Positions 16,654 through 25,761 of a stretch of DNA of 64,000 nucleotides are shown here, piece by piece. The notes beneath the pieces are model-generated. The model was not told where the DNA came from. It searched no databases and saw only the letters and a program-made list of their open reading frames with translations. Every line of letters begins with the position of its first letter. Position 1 is the stretch's first letter. The stretch lies in assembly GCF_042920265.1 (NCBI RefSeq), contig NZ_JBDQZI010000007.1, positions 124,001 to 188,000 of the forward strand. Reading direction: 5' to 3'. The stretch is from Lysinibacillus_B sp042920265 (GTDB lineage: Bacteria; Bacillota; Bacilli; Bacillales_A; Planococcaceae). The position numbers were made by a program, and so were the translations under genes.

Positions 16654-18396
16654 ATGAGTGAATGTACCACTATAGATGTGGAGAAATATAGATTGCTTTC
16701 CCAATATCCAGACTACTTAATCATGAAAATTTTCGAAAATGTTTCGGAAGGCATTATGATTACAGATCAAGATAAAAAAATTATAAGTGTAAATCCAGCG
16801 TTTGAATTTGTAACAGGTTATAAGAGCGAAGAAGTGATGGGAAAAAACCCTTCCATTTTACAATCAGGCATCCATGAACTTTCGTTTTATTTAGATATGT
16901 GGCGAAGTATACATGAAAACGGCATTTGGCAGGGAGAAATTTGGAATCGCCGTAAAACGGGAGATGTGTATCCTGAATGGCTTACTATTTTTTCCGTCAA
17001 AGATTCAGTAGGGAATATTACGAATTATTGTGGTATATTTACTGATTTATCTGAGCGTAAAATCGTTGAAAATGAATTAGAAAAAAGAACATTAACGGAT
17101 TCATTAACGGAAGTGTGTAATCGTTTTGCCTACTTAGAACGTATGAATACATTGCTTGAGTCGAGTACGAATTTATCACACAATGTACAACATGCCGTAT
17201 TTTTCTTAGATTTAGATCGTTTTAAACAAGTAAATGAAACACTCGGTCATACGATGGGTGACTTACTATTAATTGAAATTGCTAAGCGGATTAAAGCGCT
17301 TTTAAAAAATAAAGACATATTAGCACGATACGGTGGCGATGAATTTGTTATTACGTTAACAAATATTGTCCATCCGCGTGAAGCAGCAAAATTTGCAGAG
17401 CAAGTGATTCGTGTCATTGAAGCGCCGATTATTATTCACGGGCAGGAAATTTTTGTTTCTGCAAGTATGGGCATTAGTATCTTTCCAGTAGACGGTCAAA
17501 CAACGGAAGAATTAGTAAAATGTGCCGATAAGGCAATGTCCTATTCTAAACAAAATGGTCGTAATGGCTTTTCATTTTATTTCGATGACTTAAGTACAGA
17601 TACGAAACGCGTCCTTTTACTAGATATAGAACTTCGAAAGGCAATTGAACAGCAAGACTTTACACTTTATTTTCAACCAAAAATTGATATAAAAACATTG
17701 CAAGTGAATGGTGTAGAAGCACTTGTTCGCTGGCAAAATGAAAAATTAGGGTTCGTATCACCAGCTGAATTTATCCCATATGCGGAGGAAACAGGTCTAA
17801 TTATCCCTATAAGTGAAATTATATTTGAAAAAGCTTGTGAAGGATACAAGCAATTAGTGGAAGCTGGTTTTCCTAAAATACCGATTGCTATTAACGTATC
17901 GAGTATTCATTTCCAACAACAAAAATTTTTAGAGTCAATACAAGCAATACTAGAAAAAAACAATACGTCTGCTCAAAATTTTGAAATTGAAATGACAGAA
18001 CGTACTGTTATGAATAGCGCGGCGGAAACGATCAGTAAGTTAGTAAAGTTAAAACAACTTGGCTTTAAACTTTCGCTAGATGATTTCGGAACGGGCTACT
18101 CATCACTTAGCTATTTAGTAAGATTTCCACTTGATGTACTAAAAATTGATCGTAGTTTTATTCAACATATTTGCTCTCTTGATGACAAACAAGCCGTTGT
18201 CGATGCAGTTATTCAAATGTCGCATCGTTTAAAAATGAAAGTTGTAGCTGAGGGTGTTGAAAGTGAGCGACAAGTGGAAATATTAAAGGGAATGGGCTGT
18301 GATATTATTCAAGGATATTATTACAGCAAGCCATTGCCCATGAATGAACTGTTAGATTTTTTACAGTTCTGGGAAGTCGAACATCAAGGAAGGTAA
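16654..18396 (+). CDS. PAS-GGDEF-EAL cyclic-di-GMP turnover protein
   Basis: A 580-residue soluble protein. A PAS domain occupies about 25-135 (FENVSEGIMITDQDKKIISV). A GGDEF domain follows at about 145-305 with an intact active site (ARYGGDEFVITL). The EAL domain spans about 325-570 with VEALVRW, metal-site glutamate in EIEMTE, DDFGTGYSSL and VAEGVE. Both cyclase and phosphodiesterase active sites look competent, so net activity cannot be predicted. No membrane segment is present; the PAS domain is the likely sensor. The gene begins with a strong AAGGGTGAG and is followed 8 bases later by rlmL. Confidence 0.93.
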   Translation: MSECTTIDVEKYRLLSQYPDYLIMKIFENVSEGIMITDQDKKIISVNPAFEFVTGYKSEEVMGKNPSILQSGIHELSFYLDMWRSIHENGIWQGEIWNRRKTGDVYPEWLTIFSVKDSVGNITNYCGIFTDLSERKIVENELEKRTLTDSLTEVCNRFAYLERMNTLLESSTNLSHNVQHAVFFLDLDRFKQVNETLGHTMGDLLLIEIAKRIKALLKNKDILARYGGDEFVITLTNIVHPREAAKFAEQVIRVIEAPIIIHGQEIFVSASMGISIFPVDGQTTEELVKCADKAMSYSKQNGRNGFSFYFDDLSTDTKRVLLLDIELRKAIEQQDFTLYFQPKIDIKTLQVNGVEALVRWQNEKLGFVSPAEFIPYAEETGLIIPISEIIFEKACEGYKQLVEAGFPKIPIAINVSSIHFQQQKFLESIQAILEKNNTSAQNFEIEMTERTVMNSAAETISKLVKLKQLGFKLSLDDFGTGYSSLSYLVRFPLDVLKIDRSFIQHICSLDDKQAVVDAVIQMSHRLKMKVVAEGVESERQVEILKGMGCDIIQGYYYSKPLPMNELLDFLQFWEVEHQGR

Positions 18397-18403
18397 TACA
18401 TTT

Positions 18404-19543
18404 ATGACAAAATTTCAATTAGTTGCAACAGCAGCGATGGGTCTAGAATCCATTGTAGCGGAAGAAGTACAAGCTTTAGGCTACGAAACACGTGTAGACA
18501 ATGGGAAAGTATATTTTGAAGGTGATGAAACAGCAATCGCTCGTTGTAACTTATGGTTGCGTGTTGCAGATCGTGTAAAGATTGTTGTGGCACAATTTCC
18601 TGCTACAACATTTGAACAGCTTTTTGAAAGCACGAAAGCAATTGAATGGGAGCGCTATTTACCGGTCGACGCAGCGTTCCCTGTATCTGGGAAGTCTGTG
18701 AAATCTAAATTATTTAGTGTCCCAGACTGCCAAGCAATTGTGAAAAAAGCTATTGTTGAACGAATGAAATTCCATTACAAACGGTTAGGCTTTTTAGATG
18801 AATCGGGTGCAACATATAAAATTGAAGTGTCCATTTTAAAAGATGTCGCAACTTTAACGATTGATACATCGGGTGCAGGCCTTCATAAACGTGGTTATCG
18901 TCAAGTACAAGGGGAAGCCCCATTAAAAGAAACACTGGCAGCAGCATTAGTGAAAGTTTCGAAATGGAATCCGAACCGCCCGTTTGTTGATCCGTTTTGT
19001 GGCTCTGGGACAATTCCATTAGAAGCAGCGATGATTGGTCAAAATATTGCACCGGGGTATAACCGTGAATTTATCTCAGAAGATTGGCACTGGATGAAAG
19101 CGAAAATTTGGGATGAGGTACGGGATGAAGCGGATAGTTTAGCCAACTATGACCAACCAATCCAAATCATTGGTTCAGATATTGATCATCGAATGGTAAA
19201 TATTGCACAAGAAAATGCATTAGAAGCAGGTTTTGGGGATATAATTACATTTAAGCAGATGCAAGCAACAGACTTTACAACAAAAGTAGCGGATGGGGTC
19301 ATGATTTCGAATCCGCCGTACGGAGAGCGTATCGGGGAGAAAGAAGAAATTGAACGTGTCATTCGTCAGCTTGGAGAAGTTATGAATAATTATCCAACAT
19401 GGTCTGTCTATATGCTATCTTCAATGGAAAATTTTGAGGCACTTTACGGGAAAAAAGCAACGAAAAAGCGTAAACTATTTAATGGCTTTATCCGTACAGA
19501 TCTTTATCAATTTTGGGGACAAAAGTCGAAGCGCGAAGATTAA
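18404..19543 (+). CDS. ypsC: THUMP-domain 23S rRNA (guanine-N2) methyltransferase (YpsC/RlmL-type)
   Basis: A 379-residue SAM-dependent methyltransferase. The N-terminal ferredoxin-like/THUMP region spans about 1-155 (ETRVDNGKVYFEGD, VKSKLFSVPDCQAIVKKA). The C-terminal Rossmann domain has the SAM-binding block VDPFCGSGTIPLEA (about 198) and the catalytic NPPYGERIG (about 303). The family methylates guanine in 23S rRNA (E. coli RlmL N-terminal half, G2445). It sits between the rnpB region and ypvA, matching Bacillus ypsC. The exact target nucleotide is assumed from the family. Confidence 0.9.
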   Translation: MTKFQLVATAAMGLESIVAEEVQALGYETRVDNGKVYFEGDETAIARCNLWLRVADRVKIVVAQFPATTFEQLFESTKAIEWERYLPVDAAFPVSGKSVKSKLFSVPDCQAIVKKAIVERMKFHYKRLGFLDESGATYKIEVSILKDVATLTIDTSGAGLHKRGYRQVQGEAPLKETLAAALVKVSKWNPNRPFVDPFCGSGTIPLEAAMIGQNIAPGYNREFISEDWHWMKAKIWDEVRDEADSLANYDQPIQIIGSDIDHRMVNIAQENALEAGFGDIITFKQMQATDFTTKVADGVMISNPPYGERIGEKEEIERVIRQLGEVMNNYPTWSVYMLSSMENFEALYGKKATKKRKLFNGFIRTDLYQFWGQKSKRED

Positions 19544-19548
19544 TCTAG

Positions 19549-19572
19549 ACGGAAGGGGATGGCTCCTTCCGT
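19549..19572 (+). terminator. Hairpin after ypsC, weak terminator
   Basis: The 8-bp stem ACGGAAGG/CCTTCCGT has an 8-base loop and is followed by TTCGCGTTGT, so the T-run is poor. It may be a partial terminator before ypvA. Confidence 0.4.
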
Positions 19573-19610
19573 TTCGCGTTGTAATTTAGGAGTTTTAAGG
19601 GAGACGTTAT

Positions 19611-21512
19611 ATGAGAGAATCTTTACCATTTGAGTTACAAAAAGACAAATCTTTCTTTGATTCATTAGGAGATTGGTTAGGGGATGTCCTATATGATGAG
19701 CTACCAGAAAAGGGATTTGAATGCCGCGATGAACAAATTTTTATGGCCTATCAAATTGAACAGGCATTAAAGGAAAAGAATGTGTTATTTGCTGAGGCAG
19801 GGGTAGGCACAGGAAAAACAATTGCTTATTTATTGCCAGCGGTATCGTATGCTCGTTATACAGGACGTCCTGCACTCATTGCTTGTGCTGATGAAACATT
19901 AATTGACCAGCTTGTAAAAGAAGGTGGCGATATTCATAAGCTTAAACATGTGCTAGGCTTAAACATCGATGTACGTCTAGCAAAATCACGAGATCAATAC
20001 TTATGTTTAAAGCGTTTTGAAGAAGCAGAAAAGGTAGAGACAGATGAATGGATTGATGATATCGCCTTTACAATCCCAGAAGAAGTATATGCTTCCGGTC
20101 CTCTCACAAAAGCTGTGCCGTATGGTGATCGCTCGGATTTCCCAACGGTTGGGGATGAAGATTGGCAAAAGGTAAATTACAATGCTGTCATGCAATGTGC
20201 TGTTTGTGATATGCGAAATCGTTGTGGTCAAACATTGCATCGAATGCATTATCGCCAATCCACGGATTTAATTATTTGTTCGCAAGATTTCTTGATGGAG
20301 CACTTAGCAACAAAAGAATCGCGTGAGCGCGAAGGACAGTTACCACTACTTCCGGAAGTTTCGATGATGGTATTAGACGAGGGACATTTACTGGAGTATG
20401 CCGCACAAAAGGCGATGACAGTAAAAGTGCAAGCATCAACCATTGTCGGCATGCTAGAGCGTTTAATGGTCGATGGTGTGCGTGAACGTACACTTTATGC
20501 AATGGAGCAATTACAAGATAACCATGAGCTGTTTTTTGATGAATTACGCGATTGCCTAGTGGAATCAATGGAAGACCGCAAACGTATTAATAAATCAGAA
20601 CGTCTTTTATCTTTAGGGAAACAAGTAATTGATGCGGTAGAACAACTGCTTGAAGAATTTGTATTCGAATCAGAGCTTTATATGATTCCAGAATACGAGC
20701 TAAATATGGCGGAGGAATTTTTAGAGCAATACGTCGCAGCCATTCGTATTTTTGTAGCACAAGGAGATGCGGTTGATTGGTTAGAAGAAACAGATGGTGA
20801 AGAAACACTTGTTATTATGCCGCGCTTAATTACAGAGGTGTTACAAGAAAAACTATTCTCAAAAAAATTGCCGATTATTTTCTCCTCTGCAACACTATCG
20901 GTCAATAAAGATTTCTCTTATATTGCTTATAGCTTAGGGATTAAGAAACACCAATCATTTAGCGTACCATCACCATTTGATTATGAAGATGTAATGAAAA
21001 TTCATGTACATGAGCTATCACAGGAAGAAAAGGCAAGTAAAGTGCAATCACTTCTTCGGGATGGCGAGAAAACGCTCGTGCTATTTAAGTCAAAACAAGC
21101 CATGGTGACGTTCAAATCCAGCTTATCTATTATGGACCGTATGTCAGTTGCATTTGAAGGAGATCGGGAATTATCAGCTATCGTGCGTGATTTCCAAGAA
21201 GGCACAGTGAAAACGTTATGCTCGTATCACCTATGGGAAGGGTTAGACTTACCAGAGGAAGCATTAACACGTGTCATTATTTTTGATTTACCATTCCCAC
21301 CGTACGATCCGCTATTTGATGCAAAGCGCTCTTTTGCAGAAAATCCATTTGAAGAAGTGGAACTGCCATTTATGCAACTGCGTTTGCAACAAGGAATAGG
21401 GCGTTTAATTCGCACATCGAATGATTATGGGGATATTCATATTTTATTAAATGAACAAGAGGCAACAGTAAAAGCGGAATTTGAAAGCATTTTGCCGGTG
21501 GAGCCTTGTTAA
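19611..21512 (+). CDS. ypvA: YpvA, DinG/XPD-family ATP-dependent helicase
   Basis: A 633-residue superfamily 2 helicase without the exonuclease domain. Motif I is EAGVGTGKTIAYLLP (about 62-76), motif II is VLDEGHLLEY (DEGH rather than DEAH, about 255), and motif VI is QQGIGRLIRTSNDYG (about 592-606). A likely iron-sulphur cluster is formed by the cysteine in YLCLKRF (about 131) plus C-x2-C-x5-C in CAVCDMRNRC (about 197-206). The neighbour ypsC and length fit Bacillus YpvA. The specific role is unknown; XPD-type helicases act in DNA repair. A terminator follows at 21521. Confidence 0.88.
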   Translation: MRESLPFELQKDKSFFDSLGDWLGDVLYDELPEKGFECRDEQIFMAYQIEQALKEKNVLFAEAGVGTGKTIAYLLPAVSYARYTGRPALIACADETLIDQLVKEGGDIHKLKHVLGLNIDVRLAKSRDQYLCLKRFEEAEKVETDEWIDDIAFTIPEEVYASGPLTKAVPYGDRSDFPTVGDEDWQKVNYNAVMQCAVCDMRNRCGQTLHRMHYRQSTDLIICSQDFLMEHLATKESREREGQLPLLPEVSMMVLDEGHLLEYAAQKAMTVKVQASTIVGMLERLMVDGVRERTLYAMEQLQDNHELFFDELRDCLVESMEDRKRINKSERLLSLGKQVIDAVEQLLEEFVFESELYMIPEYELNMAEEFLEQYVAAIRIFVAQGDAVDWLEETDGEETLVIMPRLITEVLQEKLFSKKLPIIFSSATLSVNKDFSYIAYSLGIKKHQSFSVPSPFDYEDVMKIHVHELSQEEKASKVQSLLRDGEKTLVLFKSKQAMVTFKSSLSIMDRMSVAFEGDRELSAIVRDFQEGTVKTLCSYHLWEGLDLPEEALTRVIIFDLPFPPYDPLFDAKRSFAENPFEEVELPFMQLRLQQGIGRLIRTSNDYGDIHILLNEQEATVKAEFESILPVEPC

Positions 21513-21520
21513 AATAAAGC

Positions 21521-21558
21521 GTGCAGGATAAGTGTGATACTTATTCTGCACTTTTTAT
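21521..21558 (+). terminator. Terminator of ypvA
   Basis: GTGCAGGATAAGT pairs with ACTTATTCTGCAC (one imperfect pair), loop of 5, then TTTTTAT. Confidence 0.8.
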
Positions 21559-21663
21559 ATGTTTCATAACGCATTGAATAATTCATATACTTAAGAGAAA
21601 AGGTTTTTTCCTGTATTGTGATATATAAGGTAGGGTTATATTTTACATAATGTGGTAAAATGT

Positions 21664-21740
21664 ATTTGCGCTTTTAACGCCGTATGAGTGTGGAGAAGGG
21701 GATCCACAAGAACAGCAAGGAACGAGCTGTTAGCGCAAAT
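21664..21740 (+). ncRNA. Candidate three-way-junction leader RNA upstream of the BTAD regulator
   Basis: The 330-base gap before the regulator holds a compact predicted fold. A closing stem ATTTGCGCT/AGCGCAAAT (9 bp; 21664-21672 with 21732-21740) encloses two hairpins. These are TGTGGA/TCCACA (21689-21694 with 21703-21708, loop GAAGGGGA) and AACAGC/GCTGTT (21711-21716 with 21726-21731, loop AAGGAACGA). A 16-base single-stranded segment follows the first strand. It resembles no riboswitch class I can name. A possible promoter (TTGTGA...TATTTT) lies just before it. Between the fold and the gene I see no terminator, so if it regulates it may act on translation or as an operator. Confidence 0.45.
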
Positions 21741-21842
21741 CAACGTATTCCCATACACGTATTAACAATACAAGGTCAATCAACACGCGTGATTTAATAG
21801 ATAGTTTGTATTACAAAGTGGATAATTATGGGGGGAGAGAAG

Positions 21843-24800
21843 TTGGATATTTTATATTCGAAAATAGTGGCGCCCAATCCGGCTGCACACTATATGCGAA
21901 AGTCATCGATTATGAAAAAGTTAAAAAAAAGTAAAATTTTTACACTGACGTTGTTACATAGTGGTCCGGGATATGGGAAAAGCTCTTCGTTAGCCCAATA
22001 TTTTGCAGATGAGAACATATTATTTAGTTGGTATCAAGTAACTGAAAACGATGATAGTATTTTGCCATTTTTAAAATATTTATATGAAAGTATTAAAACA
22101 GTTTATACGGACTTTGAACTGCTTGACCCTTCTTGGGATCAAGTGACAACTTTTTTAAAAGTAGAACATTTAAACAAGTTATTCACATTATTTTGCAATG
22201 CATTCGCTCAAATGAAACAAGAGATTTTTATTGTAATCGACGATTTTCATATGGTACAGCATGTGTTTCAAATCAATTATGTACTGGACCAGATGATGAA
22301 GTTTGCACCACCAAACGTGCACTTTGTGATAGCGACCCGCACATATCCTACATGGGATTGTCTACATCATTTAAAAAATAAGCGTTTACTAACGGTTATT
22401 TCGGAAGAAGATTTTGTATTTACGACAGATGAGATTAGCCTTTTATTTGAGGATTATTATGAAACGATCTTAACGGAGAATGAAGTAAATAAAATTTATG
22501 AAATAACGGAAGGGTGGGTAATGGCTGTAATCCTTCTTGCGATGCAAGTTGAAAATGAGCGATATCCTTTTGATTTTTCAAAAATTACATTGCAAGACTT
22601 TGATGAGTACTTATCCTATGAGTTATTTCAGCATTTAGATTGGGATTATCAACAGTCTTTGTTTAAATTTAGTTTATTTGATACATTTTCTGCTGACATT
22701 ATTCAAGATATTTTTGGGGAAGAGGAAGTAGAGCGACTCGATTATATTTTAAATCATTATGCATTTATACAAAAATTGTCTAACGATAAAGAATATCGGT
22801 TTCACAGCTTAATCAAACAGTTTTTAGTGCAACAATACGAAAAATTAAACCAGCAAGATGTGGCAAATATGCATAAAAAAATAGCTATTTATTTTATTAA
22901 CAGTAACAATATTGTACAAGCGTTTTATCATATTACCCAAACAAATGACGAGCCGTTTATTTGTGAGATGTTCATTCATTATGCGGATTATTTTATGCAA
23001 AGAGGCAATTATAAATGGTTGTTAGAACGAATCAAGAAATGTTCGTTTGAAATGCGAGAACAGTTTTATCCACTTTATTATATAGAGGGAGAATGCTTAC
23101 GAATCGGTGCTTTTTATAAAAAAGCGAGTATGGCGTTTGATACATGTATCGAAAAGGCGACACACCATCAGGATTTACTGTCGATTGTTCGCTCTAAGGT
23201 GGGGCTTGCCAAAATATATGTAGATACGTTGCAACCTTCTATTGCAAAGGGTTATTTACATGAGGCATTAGCGTTATCAGCGAAATGTCAAATGCCGAAG
23301 CAAGAATATATTCAGTTGAATCTTCAGTACGTAGAAAATTTAGTGAATATTGGGCAAGCTTATCAAGGCATTCACTATTGGCAGCAATTAAATTTAGATA
23401 ATGATTTATTGCATTTAGGCAATATCGATATTCGTATGTATTTAAGACAAGGGGCTTTACATGAGGCAAAGTTACTTGCAGAGTCAAGGCTATTTGAACA
23501 ACAAGGTGGAACGGTTGCTCATCGCGAAACAGATGCATTATTGTCATTGATTTATGCGATGATGGGAAATAGAGCGCGTGCTAAGGAAAGTGCTTATAGA
23601 GGCTTGCAAAACAGTACAGCGACGCATGAAGCGTTTAACATAGCTGTTGCTCATATACGTAATGGACATGCAGAGCTATTACTAAATCCATATGACCCGT
23701 CGGAAGCAATTACCCATTATGAAACAGCAGTACAGCAAATGGAACAAATACGAATTAAACGTATTAAAGCGGAATGTTATGTAGGATTAGCGATAGCCTA
23801 TGGCCGTACTGGCAATGTAATCGAAGCAAAGCGTTATGCATTTTTAGGTTTAACAGTGACGGAAAAGGTGGAAGATCGGTGGGTAACAGGGTTATTGAAA
23901 CTAGCTCTTCTCATTTTATATGTAGAAAATGACTTGATGGATGAAGCGAGACAAATGGCGAAGGAAACGCGGATTGCTTTTGAAGAGGTAAAAGATTCTT
24001 ACTGTCTAATGGTCACGTATTTCTGGTCTATGTATGTAGCAATGAAAACAAACGATGTACATGAATATAATGAATATAAGAGAATGTTTGAATTATTAAT
24101 CAATCAGCATGCCTATCATTTCTTTTTATCGAAAGTTACGTTATTTGGTGCAAGAGATTTGGTGGAAACGCAAAGAGTACTTCATTTTAATAGAGGAGAT
24201 CATAAGCCTGCCATCTATATAAAGCTTTTTGGACCAACATTATTTGTAAGGAACTGGCAAGCTGAGCATAAAGTATGGCATCGAGAAAAAGCGAAGGAAT
24301 TATTTATTTATCTTTACCTAAATCGAAATCGATATTGCTCAAAAGAAGAAATGACCGCTAAGCTATTTCCAAATAGTATAGAAGAAGTAGCTGTAAGGGA
24401 TTTTAAAGTGGCCTATAATGCGCTATTAAAAGTGTTAGAGCCTAACAGAAGTGCACGGGAAGAACCTTTTTATATTGAGCGCAAGCAGTCCATGTATCGT
24501 ATGTGCCAGAGGCCGTATATTATGAGTGATATTGAATATTTCGAACAGCTCATTTCTCTAGCGGACAGGCAAGATGATCAGTCGCTTCAAAAACAATGGC
24601 TACTAAAAGCCGTCCAGCAATACACAGGCGATTTATACGAAGACAGTGCACAGGTTGAATGGATCCAGCAAGAGAGAGAACGGTACAAAACACTCTATGT
24701 AAAAACATTACAGCAATTGGCGCATATTTATTTTGAAGAACAACAGTTTGAAAAATGTTTGCAAGAATGTGAAAAAATCATAGTAAAAGATCCCACTTGG

Positions 24801-24962
24801 GAAGAAGCGTATCGACTGATGATGTGGTGTCATTTCTATCTTGAAAATAAAGTACAAGTTCAAAAAACATATGAACGATGTGAGAGGGTGCTATTAGAAG
24901 AGTATGAGATGGAACCGATGTCATCCACAACAGAAATTTTTGAAAAACTTATCAAAATATAA
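21843..24962 (+). CDS. STAND-type ATPase regulator with TPR repeats and BTAD (SARP-like) DNA-binding end
   Basis: A 1039-residue regulator. The N-terminal P-loop module has Walker A HSGPGYGKSSSLAQYF (about 43-58) and Walker B IFIVIDDFHMVQ (about 133-144), like MalT/LuxR-type STAND proteins. The middle (about 330-760) is tandem helical TPR repeats. The C-terminal part carries a winged-helix region (about 795-885, EKAKELFIYLYLNRNRYCSK) and a bacterial transcriptional activation domain (about 890-1035), as in SARP/AfsR proteins. The ATG at 21828 lacks a ribosome site. TTG at 21843, with GGGGGGAG before it, is preferred. It lies next to, and I infer it controls, the operon starting at 25922. Confidence 0.87.
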   Translation: MDILYSKIVAPNPAAHYMRKSSIMKKLKKSKIFTLTLLHSGPGYGKSSSLAQYFADENILFSWYQVTENDDSILPFLKYLYESIKTVYTDFELLDPSWDQVTTFLKVEHLNKLFTLFCNAFAQMKQEIFIVIDDFHMVQHVFQINYVLDQMMKFAPPNVHFVIATRTYPTWDCLHHLKNKRLLTVISEEDFVFTTDEISLLFEDYYETILTENEVNKIYEITEGWVMAVILLAMQVENERYPFDFSKITLQDFDEYLSYELFQHLDWDYQQSLFKFSLFDTFSADIIQDIFGEEEVERLDYILNHYAFIQKLSNDKEYRFHSLIKQFLVQQYEKLNQQDVANMHKKIAIYFINSNNIVQAFYHITQTNDEPFICEMFIHYADYFMQRGNYKWLLERIKKCSFEMREQFYPLYYIEGECLRIGAFYKKASMAFDTCIEKATHHQDLLSIVRSKVGLAKIYVDTLQPSIAKGYLHEALALSAKCQMPKQEYIQLNLQYVENLVNIGQAYQGIHYWQQLNLDNDLLHLGNIDIRMYLRQGALHEAKLLAESRLFEQQGGTVAHRETDALLSLIYAMMGNRARAKESAYRGLQNSTATHEAFNIAVAHIRNGHAELLLNPYDPSEAITHYETAVQQMEQIRIKRIKAECYVGLAIAYGRTGNVIEAKRYAFLGLTVTEKVEDRWVTGLLKLALLILYVENDLMDEARQMAKETRIAFEEVKDSYCLMVTYFWSMYVAMKTNDVHEYNEYKRMFELLINQHAYHFFLSKVTLFGARDLVETQRVLHFNRGDHKPAIYIKLFGPTLFVRNWQAEHKVWHREKAKELFIYLYLNRNRYCSKEEMTAKLFPNSIEEVAVRDFKVAYNALLKVLEPNRSAREEPFYIERKQSMYRMCQRPYIMSDIEYFEQLISLADRQDDQSLQKQWLLKAVQQYTGDLYEDSAQVEWIQQERERYKTLYVKTLQQLAHIYFEEQQFEKCLQECEKIIVKDPTWEEAYRLMMWCHFYLENKVQVQKTYERCERVLLEEYEMEPMSSTTEIFEKLIKI

Positions 24963-24970
24963 AAGCACTT

Positions 24971-25020
24971 GGGCTGTCCTAAAAGTTATGATGCAATGAC
25001 TTTTGAGGACGCCCTTTTTA
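24971..25020 (+). terminator. Terminator of the BTAD regulator gene
   Basis: An imperfect 16-bp stem (GGGCTGTCCTAAAAGT with ACTTTTGAGGACGCCC) is followed by TTTTTATTTTA. It separates the regulator transcript from the composite repeat. Confidence 0.8.
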
Positions 25021-25100
25021 TTTTAGAACTCGTAATGAGCAAAAATGCATCCTAAAAATACCTGATAAATAGTAAAAGATATTAAATGAAAGCGTAATCG

Positions 25101-25198
25101 TAGCCTCCGCGCTTTGCCACAGCCTACACAGGAGTTAAAACAGGCGTGGCCTGTTTGGATCTCCTGTTACGGCTCCTGTGGCTATGGCGCGCTACGGC
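25101..25198. repeat. Left (L) hairpin module, copy 2
   Basis: About 100 bases matching 6451-6586 without that copy's insert. It forms a nearly continuous hairpin: GCCACAG/CTGTGGC, ACAGGAG/CTCCTGT and the tip AACAGGC-gtg-GCCTGTT. Confidence 0.72.
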
Positions 25199-25279
25199 GA
25201 AAAAGTTACTACTTCTTAATGTTTTGAAAATGGATTTTACTTATCTTAAGGGGCTTTTCAATAAAATATATAATTAATT

Positions 25280-25473
25280 GCACATATCTTTACGGATGGA
25301 CATTTTCCATGGGCTTGGCTTCAGCTCAGGGTAACATGATGTTGCTCACAAAGGCGTCGGACTCGTGACGTGGCCGACCTTATCCTTTGTTCTTATATCC
25401 CGTAGGAAGTTATATGCCCTGTAGCGAAAAGTAGATGTTGTTACTTACACTTGCCGCCCTTCACTCCATGCGC
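25280..25473 (-). repeat. Degenerate, inverted R-type module (R4)
   Basis: Read on the minus strand, it opens with a block almost identical to that at 39289-39313 (AAAGCRCATGGAGTGAAGGG, positions 25455-25476). It ends like 39390-39422 (CCC.YGGAAAR.GTCC.YCCGTAA...ATGTGC). The middle has diverged and contains extra sequence. Ends pair as GCACAT with ATGCGC (one mismatch). Confidence 0.55.
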
Positions 25474-25631
25474 TTTTAGAGCTCTGCCTTTTAATCAACA
25501 ATATATTTTAGTATTGCACCTCTTAAAGAAATCATTTTCTTTCAACTTGTGTATAGCATCACCCAGTCTCTACTGTAATTAATGAGAATCTTTCATTATT
25601 TTTGAGCAACCGCTTATCGTATTGAACAATA

Positions 25632-25761
25632 GTTGCTTGTAGCGGAGGCACGAGACTCCTACGGGAAAAGCGAGACAATCAAGACCCCGCAGGAGCGAAG
25701 GATGAGCGACGAGGAGGCTTGATCTCGCCCGTGGAAAGCGAGTGCCGTAGCGGAAAGCAAC
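25632..25761 (+). repeat. Right (R) structured module, copy R2
   Basis: 130 bases. The outer stem is GTTGCTT/AAGCAAC and an inner stem GCGAG plus ATCAAG (25670-25683) pairs with CTTGAT plus CTCGC (25718-25728). The block CTCCTACGGG can pair with CCCGCAGGAG. It shares its core with R1 and R3, but the stems differ by paired changes. Confidence 0.78.

Noticed and set aside
21664..21740. Known riboswitch classes for the structured leader
   Set aside because: Compared from memory with purine, SAM, glycine, c-di-GMP, c-di-AMP, THF, ZTP, fluoride and guanidine classes; conserved cores of none are present.
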